Shown here: positions 21,942 through 33,360 of the stretch, in pieces
Numbering within the stretch: the first letter of the stretch is position 1
Layout: the number at the start of each line of letters is the position of its first letter
Assembly: GCA_000787465.1 (NCBI GenBank)
Contig: JSYX01000358.1
Location: 1 to 34,723 of the forward strand
Direction of reading: 5' to 3'
DNA length: 34,723 nucleotides
Source: Thermomucor indicae-seudaticae
Taxonomy: Eukaryota; Mucoromycota; Mucoromycetes; Mucorales; Lichtheimiaceae
Made by a program: the position numbers and the translations under genes
The notes under the pieces: generated by a model
Told to the model about the DNA's origin: nothing
The model's database searches: none
What the model saw: the letters and a program-made list of their open reading frames with translations, nothing else

Positions 21942-24550
21942 TCAAACATGAAGTGCCTCCAACACGGTCAATATATATTTAGCCAATTTGGGTCGCTGAA
22001 TCGCGACGCAAGTCAATTCACTTTCGTAGGGCACATAGTAAATGTGATGCTGTCTGTACTTTGCCAGATTCCGCAGCAAAAGCGCAGCCGTCAGCGGTAC
22101 CCCAGACACATCGGCTTCGTCCACGGGTATCTTGTCAACCACAAAATGATCATTCTTCTTTCTCTTTTTGATCACCTTTTTCTTTCGTATTTTTCCTTCT
22201 GTACCGCCTTCATCAGTATCGGCAACAAAATGTGTCCGTAAATGGCCTTTGGCAAAGCTTTGACTACGGAATCCGTGCCGCCCGCAGTTCATCCACTGAC
22301 AGCTGTATTCTCCGCTTTCATTGGCTTTTAAATGACTCGATACGATGTGTGCGTGCAATTCACTCGAGTTCTCAAACGCCTCTGTGCATTCTTTCCACTC
22401 GCACTGGATCTCTAAATCACTGCATTTAGCGCGCGCGCGCTCCCAAAGTTCCTCGCATAAAGATGGTGGACTTACTCTCTGGTTCTTTGGGTGGCGCATA
22501 CTTTATATTCCGCAACACCACATCGTTCAGCATGGCCGTCGTATTACTACTATTCGCCACGCTCTGCTCCACAGAAGCCGGCTGCGGGAACGCAATCTTG
22601 AGGACCGTATAAAACTCCTTGACCGCCAGCGGTTTCTCGGATCCAAACAATTCAAGGTACTCGGAAAATATCTGCTTGAGCGCCATCGTGTCCTCTTCCC
22701 CGGCTTTGACCAGTTTTTCCTTGAGCCACCCCAGACATCGATACGGCTCGTCCAGGTTGGCATAATCTGTCAAGTCCGGAATTGTCGGCGGTGTACTCGT
22801 TTGCTGTTGTTGTTGCTGCTGCTGCTTCTTATTCAACGCTGCAGGAATACCATGGATCGTCGCATTCAAACTGTTATTACTAGCCGCCAGCGACGACTTG
22901 TACGAAAGGTAACCCGTCAATAACCCAATCAAGTTGCCGCCCGGGAACAACTGCACAAGCTGAATCCCAAATTGGCTTTTGCCCTCTTCAAGGCTCGATA
23001 ACTGATACAAGTACTCCAGTATCGCAGCCGTCAACTCTTCATCGTCATCCACCAACAACAGCTCGCCCACCCGTCGAATGATATCCGCGTTGTTGTTAGC
23101 CTTGCTGAGCACCCGCTCATTGATTTCCGTCACTGCCACTCGCGTCAATGCCCGGATCGCACCCAAAATCAGTGCTCGGTCGTTGGTAAACAATAGCCGG
23201 GTCATCGCCACCAAGTACGGATCAGACGGACTGTTCAGCACCACTTGCGGCGCAATGTTTTCCAGGATATCCAAGCAGTGTCTGCCCAGTTCCGCATACT
23301 GCTCGTTTGCTGACAACAAGCAAGACACGCCCATCATCAACATTTGCCGTAACTTTTGGTGCTGTGCCAATCGACGGATATTATGCTCCACAAACGAGAA
23401 GTTGCGTATAATGTGAAAAACTTGAAGTACACGTTCCATTGTCTCTTGGCTCTTTTTGCTGCTGAAAAAGTCCGTGTGGTCGCATGATGATTCGTCTATT
23501 GATTTGATGTGCTGCTCAAAAAATGGCTCGGCAAAGGTAATCAGATCGTCGAGTAAAGGTGGTGCATAGTCGAGACTAAAGTTCTCTGCTCCAAATGAAA
23601 ACCGAACGAGTACGTTGAATGCCCAGTCAATCTCGTTGGGTAGGGTTGATTTCAGTGCTAATAGTATTCGCGAACGTAACTCTTCATCCATGAAAACCGC
23701 AACTATTTTCTTTTAATAATCGCTGTGGCACACAATCTGTCCCGCACTTACATTGGTGGTGAAACTCGGGAGTCGTTTGTATGGCTGAAAACGGTTGCGG
23801 TATAAAAGGCATAGCTGGCAGTTGCGGTAGTGGTTGTGGTAGTGGTTTATTTCTCGGTACTGGTTGTGGCTGTTGAGTGAATGCTATTTCACTGTTAACG
23901 GGGGACCACAAGATCTGCCTACCCACGTTCCCATTTGCTTACCGGTAGCTGTTTGCCTTGCTGCATTTTTAGGTTTGATGGGTCCAGCGTCTGGTGGCAA
24001 AGGCGAAGAATGTTTATGACTTTTTGGTCCTCCTTCCAAATGTTCCTTTGGTGGATTCCATGGTCTCTTCCACACATTTTCTTCTTCCCAGCCCAGCTAT
24101 CCATCCAATTATTACCTCACCGCGTAGATGAAAAGACAAATACCAAGGCCTTACCAAGTTCTTTATATAGACGGCTTTGAGGATATAGGCGCTATTGGTA
24201 CATGTCGGTGGAAAATCAAACGGATCACCAACTTGTTTCCACCCTCGATTTTGCGTCACCTGTATACCGCTCATGAGCATTGAACGCATTTTGGACAATC
24301 AGAAAAAATTTACCTTTTCATAACCTCCAGCTTCCATGACGATCTTGTAAATCTTGAGCAGATCGAGCTTTTTACCGCCTAGAACGGGCTCTGCCTGCAG
24401 CGTGGTGCTAGACCAGATCGATTTAGCTCCCCTCTGCCGCTCTGACAAGATGCATAAAAGTTACCCTTTTCGTTCGTGGAATTCTCGTAATTGACGCATA
24501 AACTCCTCATATTCAGGCGTTCGCTCTATAGCTTCTACCGGCTGTGACAT
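21942..24550 (-). CDS. RSC9: RSC9/ARID2-like chromatin-remodelling subunit
   Basis: Seven exons (minus): 24550-24465, 24407-24314, 24259-24155, 24096-23943, 23883-23752, 23702-22476, 22411-21942; 755 residues. It belongs to the RSC/PBAF-type SWI/SNF remodeller in the nucleus. An N-terminal ARID domain (about 12-110) reads EYEEFMRQLREFHERKG, GGKKLDLLKIYKIVMEAGGY, VTQNRGWKQVGDPFDFPPT, AYILKAVYIKNL. A Pro/Gln/His-rich linker and a long helical ARM/HEAT-like region (LQVFHIIRNFSFVEHNIRRL and onwards) follow, then poly-Gln and an RFX-like winged helix (CLGWLKEKLVKAGEEDTM, EYLELFGSEKPLAVKEFY, LKIAFP). The C-terminus has two C2H2-type fingers (CEWKECTEAFENSSELHAHI and CQWMNCGRHGFRSQSFAKGH) and a basic KKKVIKKRKK patch. 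The last intron (22475-22412) is placed so that the finger exon joins in frame. ARID plus RFX plus fingers resembles animal ARID2/BAF200. Confidence 0.9.
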
Positions 24551-24790
24551 TGTTACGATTTATCGGACAAACGCAAAGAAAAAACGCCAAACTTAGTTGC
24601 TACACTGGGCTGAGTTTGAACAGTTGCGCTTTGATCTCCAAGAAACAGCCATTGAAAGCATAGGGATAATTACTGTATTTGGCATTGTAGGCTAAGCTAC
24701 TCGAGAATTTGCTGTTCATACATAAAGTAAAAAATAGGAGTAAAAGGGAGAGAGGTGTTCTTAAAAAACAATGGAGGAAAGAAGAAGGAT

Positions 24791-27249
24791 TTAGCAAATG
24801 GTACAGACATTGGAAACATTAGCCGAAGCCAATGGACAATTATCTGGCGTCGCATACAGGCCCTGGCCACCGTTTCCCCACCAATCCGGCACATAGCCCG
24901 ACCCTTGAATGACACCAAAGATCACGAGCGTCGTGATCGCCACGCCAGAATCGAACGCGGCCGACGTCACATAATTGTACTTGCGCCACCATTCGTGGCG
25001 GTATCTGCGCAGATAGAACATAAAGATGAACCCGACCGCGCACCACATGGAGAAGTTGACTGGCACCGCAGGCGGCATCATGCCCGTGGCGTTGAAGATC
25101 AGCGGGATATGAACGTACTTGAGCCACGTGACTCGCGGGTACTTGCGCGACAGGAGCCAGAACGGGATCGGGAGCAGGAACCCGATCAGGAAGAACCACA
25201 GCATGGGCCGGTACGGCATGCCAGGTCCAAACAGCCGGCCTGGACCGATGAGTCCCCAGATCACAGATGCAGAAAAGAAGGTCCTAGCGAACGAATTGTT
25301 AGAAATCCTTGTCTCCTGGGGACACGTATATATATAGAGTAACTTACTGAGCGTTACTGCAGGTAAAAGGATAGGCTTCATTGGTACAAATTTTGGGTAT
25401 CGTCGCCATCAACCACCGGGCCGTGGCCAAGTTGATCAGGCCACCCAGGACCGTCCCGATCACCTGGACGTAAAACATGGCGCGCGGCGGGATCTTGGTG
25501 TAGTGTCCGAGCTTGAGGTCTCCCACAAACGCCAGGCACTGGTACATGCTAATGTAGCCGTACGTCTTGAACACCACGTTCGCAATCGGGAAGCCTGGCT
25601 TGGCGTATCCAATAATGAATTCTGTAATCACGTTCAACCCCGGCTGCTGGTTCGTCAGCGCCTGGATGATCCCGCACGGCAAGACAAACACCGCCGCAAT
25701 CGCGACCGCCAGGATCAGCCCCCACCACGGCAGATAAATCGGCCACGCGTATATCACCCCAAACGACACGCCAAAGGCGACGATAAACGTCGCCATGTAC
25801 CACCAGTGCGGCACCTCCGGGTACGCCTGCATCAGCTTGCCGTGGATGTCTTCGGGCTCGCTCCGCGACCGCCGGAACTGGGCAACGATGTCCTTGCCGT
25901 GGTGCAGCGCCGTGTGCGTCAGGACCGACGTTAGTCCCGCAAACATGATGCCGTACGTAAACGCAAAGAACGTCGACATCTGGAGGGGCCCGTATTCTGC
26001 GTACGCGGTCTCGTTGAGCGTCTTCTCAGGCGTCATGACCTTGTTAATGTCAAAGAGGGATCCGTCCGTCGTGAACAGCTCCGGCGTGATAATCGGGAAC
26101 CGCTGCGAGCCCCACAGGTTCGAGTAGTAGAACGACGGCACAAAGATCCATGCCACAATCACGAAGCCGACAGCAATGTTCGCAATCGCCCACCACGGGA
26201 CCACAAGCGGCGAAAGCAGATACGACGCAATCGTCGACCAGTCAAAGCTTAGCGCAAGCACGCCCATGCCGCTGTAACCGCCCGTCACTTGAGCCAGCGT
26301 ACGGTTCTCTGGGTTGATCCAGCACGCCCACGAAAAGAAGGTCAGGATCGAAAAGAAGTAGCCTGGAAGCCAGTAATAGACAAACATCCCGACGAAGCAG
26401 TATAAAAACCATCGCAGACGCGTCGGTCCAGTCCAGTCCCTTATCATTCATTCGTCAATATGAATATATCTTTTTTTCTTTCCTTCTTTAAGATACACTT
26501 ACTTTTCTTTAATGTGCAAAGATCGGAAAAGGGCAATGTTGGCCAAGTTGGCGGGCCAAACCATGGATGGTGGATAGACAAGGAAAGGGCGAAGGAGACC
26601 AGCCATACCATAACCAACCAGCTAACATATAGACACAGCTCAAGACCTCGGTCGTATACATCTCCCTCGTTCTATAATAACAGTACCTGAGTAGTCCAGA
26701 CAAGAAGGATACCACCACCCCAGCCAAGGTCCTGGTTATAAAAGATCTTTTGAATCGTAATGATATCGATAGCGTAAGCGGTCGAGTAACTGCAGTTGGC
26801 CATGGTCGTGATCAGGACGTGCTCCTTGATATTGAACGGGCCAGGATTAAAGAATCGAGATTTGGGTATCAGCTTTTCCATGAGCTTGCCCACCGGGAAC
26901 GAAATCAATTGGATAATGAGCGGCGTGAGCGTCATGGCGTTTTTGCGGTACCAAAAGAACTGGTTGACGAACGCCAAGAGACAGGTAAACACGATGGCCA
27001 TGGACCACATCCGGAACGTGTAAACAGGCATGGTCGGATCATCCGTGCTAAAACATGTTAACTTGGCGGCTGCTGCTGCTGCTGCTGCTGCTGCTTATCT
27101 GTCTGGCTTACTTACTTGGGCACAATGGCTCGGACTTCTTCAATGGGTGAATCTTCAGTGTCTTCAACATGTTCAAGGAATCCCTTTTCGCTTTCGTACA
27201 CTTGAGGCTTCTTGTTCTCCTCAGTCTCTGCATTTTCTTGGCTCTCCAT
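24791..27249 (-). CDS. OPT-family oligopeptide transporter
   Basis: Five exons (minus): 27249-27116, 27047-26687, 26621-26503, 26439-25348, 25283-24791; 732 residues. OPT proteins import small peptides (and in some cases glutathione or metal chelates) with protons across the plasma membrane. The acidic cytosolic N-terminus (MESQENAETEENKKPQVYES) leads to the family entry motif NTDDPTMPVYTFRMW, many membrane spans, the OPT signature RFFNPGPFNIKEHVLI, and later DWTGPTRLRWFLYCF, SGMGVLALSFDWSTI, LHHGKDIVAQFR and LPCGIIQALTNQQPGLNVIT, then YAKPGFPIANVVFKTYGYIS. It ends NVSNVCTIC. Length is normal for fungal OPTs. The first intron carries a run of eight CTG triplets on the plus strand. Substrate cannot be predicted from sequence. 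Confidence 0.95.
27070..27093. repeat. (CTG)8 microsatellite inside OPT intron 1
   Basis: Eight uninterrupted CTG units on the plus strand, equal to CAG on the coding strand, lie inside the 68-base first intron of the OPT gene. They make up over a third of the intron. Confidence 0.9.
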
Positions 27250-28064
27250 AGTGCGTGTGTATGTACAAAGGGAGGAAGAAAGAGGGGGAATCAGAATGTG
27301 AAGAGAAATAGAGTTTTGTATTATATAAGGAATTCCTGATGGATACATATAGCCAAACTTTCCTTTATAGACAAGGAAAACTGTAATATGCATATCATAC
27401 AGCATGGATGTTGTACCGGACTCCGCTTTTCTTGCCTCCCAATCCCCCCACTGAAAAAAATACCCTTTACTTCCTGATCTTCTGACCTTTTTGTCATCCA
27501 GAGCCTGCGAAAAACAAAAAGTGAGGGAAAATTATTTGGCGCACTTTCGACGTCAAACTTTCCAGAAATGCAGAATATTGCCTATTTGGGATTGTCCTCT
27601 ATCTTTCGATACGGTCGCCTGGATATCTTATCCCTCTCGCAGGTCCGATTTCACAATCTGTATCACCTCAAACGTGTGATTTCTCCCATAAGGTAACCTG
27701 TTCCTGTGACCATGTTGCCCAAAGGAAACGTCTTCTTCCTCAGACCCACACAGGTTTTGTTCTCTGGCCTGGTCAATACTCTATTTACCAAAAGTAATAG
27801 TGATTCTAAAAACAATATATGTGTATAGAAACATGTTACATATCTACAGAGAGAATCATACCGGCTATTCACTCCTGGATTTGGCGTTACACATTTCACC
27901 ACTTGTTTCTTCCATAAACCAAAAATATACAACGCATCAACCGGTGAAAAAAGAGAGAAATGTATTAGGTAGTTGTGTATACGTATGCGTGTGTGTGTGC
28001 GTCAGACAGTCAGATGAAGTATATAGCAGTAGTAAAGAACGTAAAAACCAAAACGGTGGAGAAG
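27250..28064. other. Intergenic region upstream of the OPT gene
   Basis: 815 bases between the OPT start and the stop of the next minus-strand gene. It holds short AT-rich stretches and a GT run near 27987-28000. No frame here shows family motifs. It presumably carries the OPT promoter and the 3' UTR of the 778-residue gene. Confidence 0.4.
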
Positions 28065-30499
28065 TTATGCAGCCCGATTTCCTCGACGCAAAGATCGATC
28101 CACAGAGAGGTTACTATTGTTCTGACTGGGTGGTGTTAAATGTTGCTGTTCCTCGGATTCACTATTCGAAGAGATCACTTCTCCATTCCTTCGAGCTTCA
28201 GCTTCCCGTAACCGTCTCTGCCGTTCTCTCTTGCGTCGATAATACCCTCCTTTACGTCGTGCTGCTTCAAGCCCTCTGCAAAAGATTTCGTATTGACAAA
28301 AAACACAGATCCATTCGTCTGGATCTGGACTTTTCACCAGCGCCACATCAGATGCAAGTACATTAATACTACTGCTCTGGTCCTCTGCTGCTGCTCCTGC
28401 CTTCTTTTTGGCTTTTTGCTGCCCTTTCCGTCGCCGACTATTATTCGATCCAGTAGTTGTAGTAGTAGTTGTTGTTGTCGCCGATGATGATGATGTTGCT
28501 GCTGCACTACTACTAGTAGTGCTACTGCTACTACTGCCTGTCTTGTCGCGATCTGCTGGTTTACCCTTCTTCTTTTTATTATCTACGGGCCGTTGTGCGT
28601 TTGTGGGAGGATTGTTGTTCATGTGTGCAGTATTCACGGAATGCTTCCCGTAGTCTACTACGCGCTGTAATTCATCGCCCTTTTTGGATATAGACGGTGA
28701 TGACATAGGAGGTGGTCGTCCTTGCATTAAAGGCATCGTTTGTCGGAGCACATCCGATAACCCGATGGTTGACTTTGTTGTCGACAGAGGCAAGTCCTCA
28801 AATTTCGGTAACGCCTTTAACCGCTCTCGTGTACGAGCGTCCATCGAAAAGTTGAAGGCGCCTTGAGGGAATGATGATGAAGACGTGGGTTTGCTGTCGC
28901 TGTTACCAGTAGTACGGTCCTCTGCTGCTGCGGTCACCGTCGTTGCACTACTCCTCCATCTGTTGCGATCTTTCCTTCGCAAAATACTAGACTTTTTCTC
29001 CTCCAATACTAGTAGATCAGCAGTGGCGGCAGTAGTCGTCCCAGCAGATCGTTTCATCTTTTTGGCATTGTCTCTGTGATTCGCATCACGTCCTCCCTGG
29101 AGCTCATGTTCAAGAAGGATATCTTTCATATCCAACAATCCAAAGCACGCACTTTCATGCTCATCATCCTCTGAGGACAAGGTTAAGCGTCCAATGCCAA
29201 AGTCATCGTCAGAAGAATCATTTATCTCGGCTGATACCGCTTGTAGATAGGTCCGCTGCAGTTCTCGAGCTGGAGGTGTAAATTGCCATACATACGGCGC
29301 GAACGCCGGGATACCGCCGATGCTACTCGTAACATTTGTCGTTGTCGTGGTGGTGGTAGTAGTAGTAGGCTGATCCTGCTTTACGCTGTTATTGTTGTTG
29401 GCAGCACTTTCAGACGTCCCGTCCGTCTTTTGTTTATTAATAGCAGCGTTTCGCTTCCATCTAGGCTTGGGAAGCGGCAAGATCTTGCGGTTTTGCAGAT
29501 GAGGATATTTGGACGGATCTAGCGTGGTGCCACCCATTATTACTTTCTTTGTTTCCTCTTCGCTCCCATACTCATCATCGTCATCTTCTTCCTGATTTTC
29601 TTCAGTAGGAAAAGTGATTGACTTGGACAATGGGTGTGGGGTATGAGCCTTGTTATTGTAATACTGTTTCCCTCCATCCGTTACGTTGTTTGTTGGGAAA
29701 AAACTGGGTCGTGGTGCATTGTACGATGCCAGACTGGTGCTGCCGCTCACAGACTTGCTGTTCGACGATTGTGTCGTATTATTACTGCCGGAGGAGTTTG
29801 TTATTGCTGCTTCAAAGAAGGCATTTCCATTACTGGATTCTCTGCCTTCAAGAGTGTAATCAATCGGTGGAGACGTTCCACGCTTTTGGCATGTCCGAGA
29901 AGACCGTCCATCATCGCTTTCTTCTTGTTGTTGTTGTTCTGTTGGTATCTGGGTTTGCTCCCTCATCATAGTAAGAAGGTCATCAATATGTTTGTCGCTT
30001 ATGGTATTATTATCAACCGCAAGGTTCCCGTCTCTTTCTTCTGCTTCTTCTTTTCGTTCACGTTCTGCAAGCAGTGCCATGAACTCTTGAAATCCATGTT
30101 GCTGCTGCTGGTTTTCGTCGTTTGTTTTCTCGGTGTTGTTATTGTCCGATGGAAGTGTTGTCGTCATCGATGTTGTACCGCAGTTTCGTTTTAATTCTGG
30201 CCTTATCCTCGGGCAGCGTATAAGCCTTGGTGAGCTTGAAACAGCGGTTTCACCATTGCTGTTGGTGGTGAAATTCACTAGACTATAGCCGCTCCAGTGT
30301 CTCTTGGGTAACACATGTGTATTCAGACTTCGGCCTTACGAAAGAGGAGTAAAAGAAAGAAAAGACAATGTACCAATCAGCAAAGGACGGCTCCTTTCAG
30401 CAAAATAACCGATCAAGTAGCTAGTATAATACCAGAGACTGTCTGAACATCGGATACAGGGACCTCCTCCTTTTTGGATGTTTCAATGAGGGACGACAT
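28065..30499 (-). CDS. Unrecognised 778-residue low-complexity protein with C-terminal Cys motif
   Basis: I do not recognise this gene. Two exons on the minus strand, 30499-30433 and 30334-28065, join in phase across a 98-base intron to give MSSLIETSKKEEVPVSDVQT... and a long second exon. Most of the protein is low complexity: runs of Asn, Gln, Thr and Ser, acidic stretches (EENQEEDDDDEYGSEEE) and basic patches, which suggests a largely disordered nuclear or cytosolic protein. Islands of better sequence are SKYPHLQNRKILPLPKPRW, AFAPYVWQFTPPARELQRTY, NFSMDARTRERLKALPKF and, near 695, DEWICVFCQYEIFCRGLEAA, followed by a very basic Arg-rich helix (YYRRKRERQRRLREAEARR). The CxxC pair plus a third Cys could bind metal. 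The start at 30499 is the first ATG after an in-frame stop. The second exon alone has no stop for 757 codons, strong evidence of coding. Confidence 0.75.
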
Positions 30500-30828
30500 G
30501 GAAGTTTCATGAATCGTAGTAATCGTTGCTTGCTCTCCCAGCTGAGCTTCCGAGTTGAAACTGCAACCTCAGACACGACCCCCAACCGACGTCAATGTGA
30601 ATTTTATGGTCTCGCTGTAATCTTGATTGTTACAAAACCGGACACCAGGGGCATAGTTTTCCGCTATACATTGTTCGCTTGACCATACTCTAGTTCGGTC
30701 GTACGTCCAAATTATAATGGCTCGATATCTGGGAAATTGATATCCAGGTATAAATCGGAGGTCTATCATTTCCTATATTTTCCTGCACACTGTTATACTC
30801 TGTATTTCATTCAGCATTACATCAATAT
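30500..30828. other. Spacer between the 778-residue gene and the dehydrogenase gene
   Basis: 329 bases. A minus-strand frame of 66 codons (30769-30569) is open, reading PGYQFPRYRAIIIWTYDRTR, but it has no known motif and no in-phase link to the 778-residue gene that I could find. Probably the promoter of that gene. Confidence 0.3.
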
Positions 30829-31770
30829 CTAGCTGTTTACAATTTCATCATCCTCATATTTCTGGTCAGGTAGTTTGCAAATATCACAAGCCAAATTCCA
30901 AAACTGCTTGGACTTGTTAACATCTCTCGAATCCAGTGAGCTCTCAGCTCGTTGGCCGTCACGGAAATATGCACCGGATAATGATGTTCCTTCAAGGCGT
31001 AGTTCTTCACTGGTAGCAAGATACACGTACTGGTCCGTACTTGCATCTTCGGACGTCGCAATGCTCATCCGGCTGATCACATAGCGCATCAGAAACCGAC
31101 GCAACCAGTTGGCGTAGTGCCGGTTCAGGTCCGTCGTAGGCACAAACCCAGGGCAAAACGCAAAGATGTCCATGCGGGGAAATCTCTCGACCAGACGGTA
31201 CATGAGCCAGAGCTGCGCAACTTTGGATAAACAGTAAAAGTCGATCCCGTCCCAATGCTTGCGTCCGTCCAGATACGCCAAATCGATCGAGTCTGGTAGG
31301 CCGCCCCGTCTCACCTTCGGATCGTGCAGCGACGAGGTCACAAAGATAACCCGTGCCCGCTCCTCTTGAACAAGAAAAGGAGCCATCCATAGCGTCAGGT
31401 ACCACGGCGCAACTGCGTTCCCAAAGATCGTTTTATCCACCACTGTCGTCTCGGACACGTATTCGAGCTCAGCATTTACCTCGGCTGCATTATGAATCAG
31501 CACATCCAACCGTGGCAGGCCTAATGACGACCATGCCGCGGCCGCCGCATCGACTGAGGCAAGGCTAGACTGATCCAGAACAATCTTGTGTAATCGTGTC
31601 TTGGCAGCATCTCCCAAAGGCAATCCATCAAGAATCCACGCCGAAGCCGCGTCCAACTTGTCTTGGCTGCGACCCGTAATCACAACAGCGTGCCCCTGTG
31701 CTAAAAGCTTACGCGCAGCACCGCGGCCGAGACCACTGGTACCGCCGGTGATCATGATCACTTTGGCCAT
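30829..31770 (-). CDS. Short-chain dehydrogenase/reductase (retinol dehydrogenase-like SDR)
   Basis: A single exon of 313 residues. It is an NAD(P)-dependent oxidoreductase of the classical SDR type, closest in feel to fungal WWOX/retinol dehydrogenase-like enzymes; the substrate is unknown. The Rossmann cofactor site is MITGGTSGLGRGAARKLL (TGGxxGLG), with VVITGRSQDKLDAA after the second strand; the Arg in TGR suggests an NADPH preference. DVLIHNAAEV is the NNAG-equivalent. The catalytic residues are the Ser of FVTSSLHDP and Tyr-x3-Lys in FYCLSKVAQLW, followed by IFAFCPGFVPTTDL. The start at 31770 is set by MAKVIMITGGTSGLG; an in-frame ATG at 31839 would add an unconserved stretch. The C-terminus is soluble, with no obvious membrane anchor. 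Confidence 0.92.
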   Translation of the reverse strand: MAKVIMITGGTSGLGRGAARKLLAQGHAVVITGRSQDKLDAASAWILDGLPLGDAAKTRLHKIVLDQSSLASVDAAAAAWSSLGLPRLDVLIHNAAEVNAELEYVSETTVVDKTIFGNAVAPWYLTLWMAPFLVQEERARVIFVTSSLHDPKVRRGGLPDSIDLAYLDGRKHWDGIDFYCLSKVAQLWLMYRLVERFPRMDIFAFCPGFVPTTDLNRHYANWLRRFLMRYVISRMSIATSEDASTDQYVYLATSEELRLEGTSLSGAYFRDGQRAESSLDSRDVNKSKQFWNLACDICKLPDQKYEDDEIVNS

Positions 31771-32092
31771 AGCTCCCTCTCTGTAACGGTTTGTCAGCAA
31801 TCGAACAGGAATTGGGAGAACAGATATAATCAAAGTCAACCCAATGGTCCTTTATTCAATGCTTGTTGTACGGATATTTATACGTTTTCTATAGTAATGT
31901 GACAGTTCGCGTGATTGCGGACTATGACAACTACTTGGGCTTAGCAGCGGACTATGACAACTACGTAATTGAGCTTAGCAGCGCTTTAGCCTGATCTGTA
32001 AAAGTGGTTTAGCGGTGGCTGATGTCTTGCTTACACTCTCGAAAGACGAAAAAAATTCGCAAGGCCGTTATTAGAAAGACATGCATTGTTCA
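31771..32092. other. Spacer between dehydrogenase and ATG5 genes
   Basis: 322 bases carrying the dehydrogenase promoter and the ATG5 3' end. The only structure is the imperfect tandem duplication listed separately. Confidence 0.4.
31917..31980. repeat. Imperfect tandem duplication, units of 30 and 34 bases
   Basis: The unit starts gcggactatgacaactac and ends gcttagca; copy one is 31917-31946 and copy two 31947-31980. The first 18 bases are identical and the copies differ only in a short central part (ttgg against gtaattga). It lies upstream of the dehydrogenase start. Confidence 0.85.
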
Positions 32093-33360
32093 TTATTGTT
32101 TCAGACCCGTTTTGTTGATTACAATATGCAGAAAGTGATCTGCAAAAGCCAAATTAAGTGATGCCCAGTGCAAAGGCGTATCAAGGGGCAAAACGATGCC
32201 GTGGATAATGGGTACACCGCTATTACTATTGCTACTACAGCTAGAAGACGAGGATGGAAAGATGTCGGGTAGAATCTCATGAAGTACCTGTCCAATCGTT
32301 TTAGGCGATCCTTTTGCTAATACCATGTTATTCTTATGGCTTTATCTGATCTCTCTTCCACTGAATGAAAAACTCACCAGAACTATTGTCGTCGTCGTTG
32401 TCGTGATCGTATTTTACCAGTTCTTGGATGGGAGGACACTGCAGATCAGGCAAATACAATCGTAGTGGTACGTGGCGCATAGGCGGTCCACCTGGATCAA
32501 GAAACAATCGTTTGTTGACATCCCAGTACTCATCGTATTGATCTGCGTCACACCGTTCGTTTTTGGTTAATACCCGCTTTCGCGCTTCCCTTTTCATGCG
32601 CTCTCTCTCTCTCTCTCTATACCTTTTAGCAGGGACTGCCATAACTGTATCTGATCCTTTTTCGACAGGTTCATGACTTTTTTGGTTGTGCCGTGACGAA
32701 GAAAGTCTGCCTTTTGTCGTTACATACAAGTCTTTAGATGGGATATTCTAGAATGCTATTAAAAGTGGGGGCTGACCTCTTTTATCATGGACATAAACAT
32801 GTCTTGTATGATTTCCATGGACGGCAACCGTAATATCCTGTCACTCGGAAATCCACTGGTATGCACAGTGATATGCCACGGTAGTTCCAGGGTATCATCT
32901 TCTTCCAATGAGATATGCAAGTCATATAATAGGCCTATGGGATGATGCCTGACAGACAAACCCGCGCACTTTTTTGTTCGTTCTTTTCAATGATACCGAC
33001 AATGCAACCTCTTCTCTTTCTTTATTGTGAAACGATGCCTTACCATTTCAATGGCTGACTCTTGTACTCGTACCAAACTTCCTTTTCGTCCAGATTGGCA
33101 TCAGGAAATAGAGCTTGCAATTCTCGAGTGATCACCGGCAAGTAAGAATTTCGTGCCACTTGCATCTAATGGGAACCGTTGCTGTCGGCATAATGCGCTC
33201 TCCAACTCAACACCGCCCCCACTCTCTCTCTCTCTCTTACAAATACGGGTATACTGGACATTTCGGCCGGAGTAACTTGTTCTGTTGCCGCAAAAGTGAA
33301 CTGTATAGGTATTTTACCATTCCATATTGCACGAGAAACCTCAGCATCATATTCTGCCAT
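32093..33360 (-). CDS. ATG5: Autophagy protein Atg5
   Basis: Six exons (minus): 33360-33241, 33165-33044, 32948-32777, 32710-32623, 32542-32378, 32316-32093; 296 residues. Atg5 is conjugated to Atg12 and, with Atg16, acts as the E3-like factor that attaches Atg8 to phosphatidylethanolamine on the growing autophagosome. The N-terminal ubiquitin-like domain shows as EVSRAIWNGKIPIQFTFA, NSYLPVITRELQALFPDA, VWYEYKSQPLKWHHPIGLL and LPWHITVHTSGFPSDRILRL. The Atg12-acceptor lysine is expected at K137 in MIKEADFLRHGTTKKVMNL, matching the conserved MKEAD site. The second ubiquitin-like part is DEYWDVNKRLF, RHVPLRLYLPD, TIGQVLHEILPDIFPS and HGIVLPLDTPLHWASLNLAF. Introns 1 and 4 begin with long GA runs directly after the donor. 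A short Asp/Asn and Ser-rich insertion lies in each of the last two exons. Confidence 0.95.

Noticed and set aside
24840..26127. Several long frames opposite or beside the OPT gene
   Set aside because: They are shadows caused by the GC-rich third positions of the OPT coding sequence and carry no motifs of their own.
28408..28653. Plus-strand frame rich in Val/Leu resembling a membrane protein
   Set aside because: It is the reverse complement of the Thr/Ser/Asn triplet runs of the 778-residue protein.
30569..30769. A 66-codon minus-strand frame upstream of the 778-residue gene
   Set aside because: It cannot be joined in phase to that gene by a plausible intron and has no family motif.
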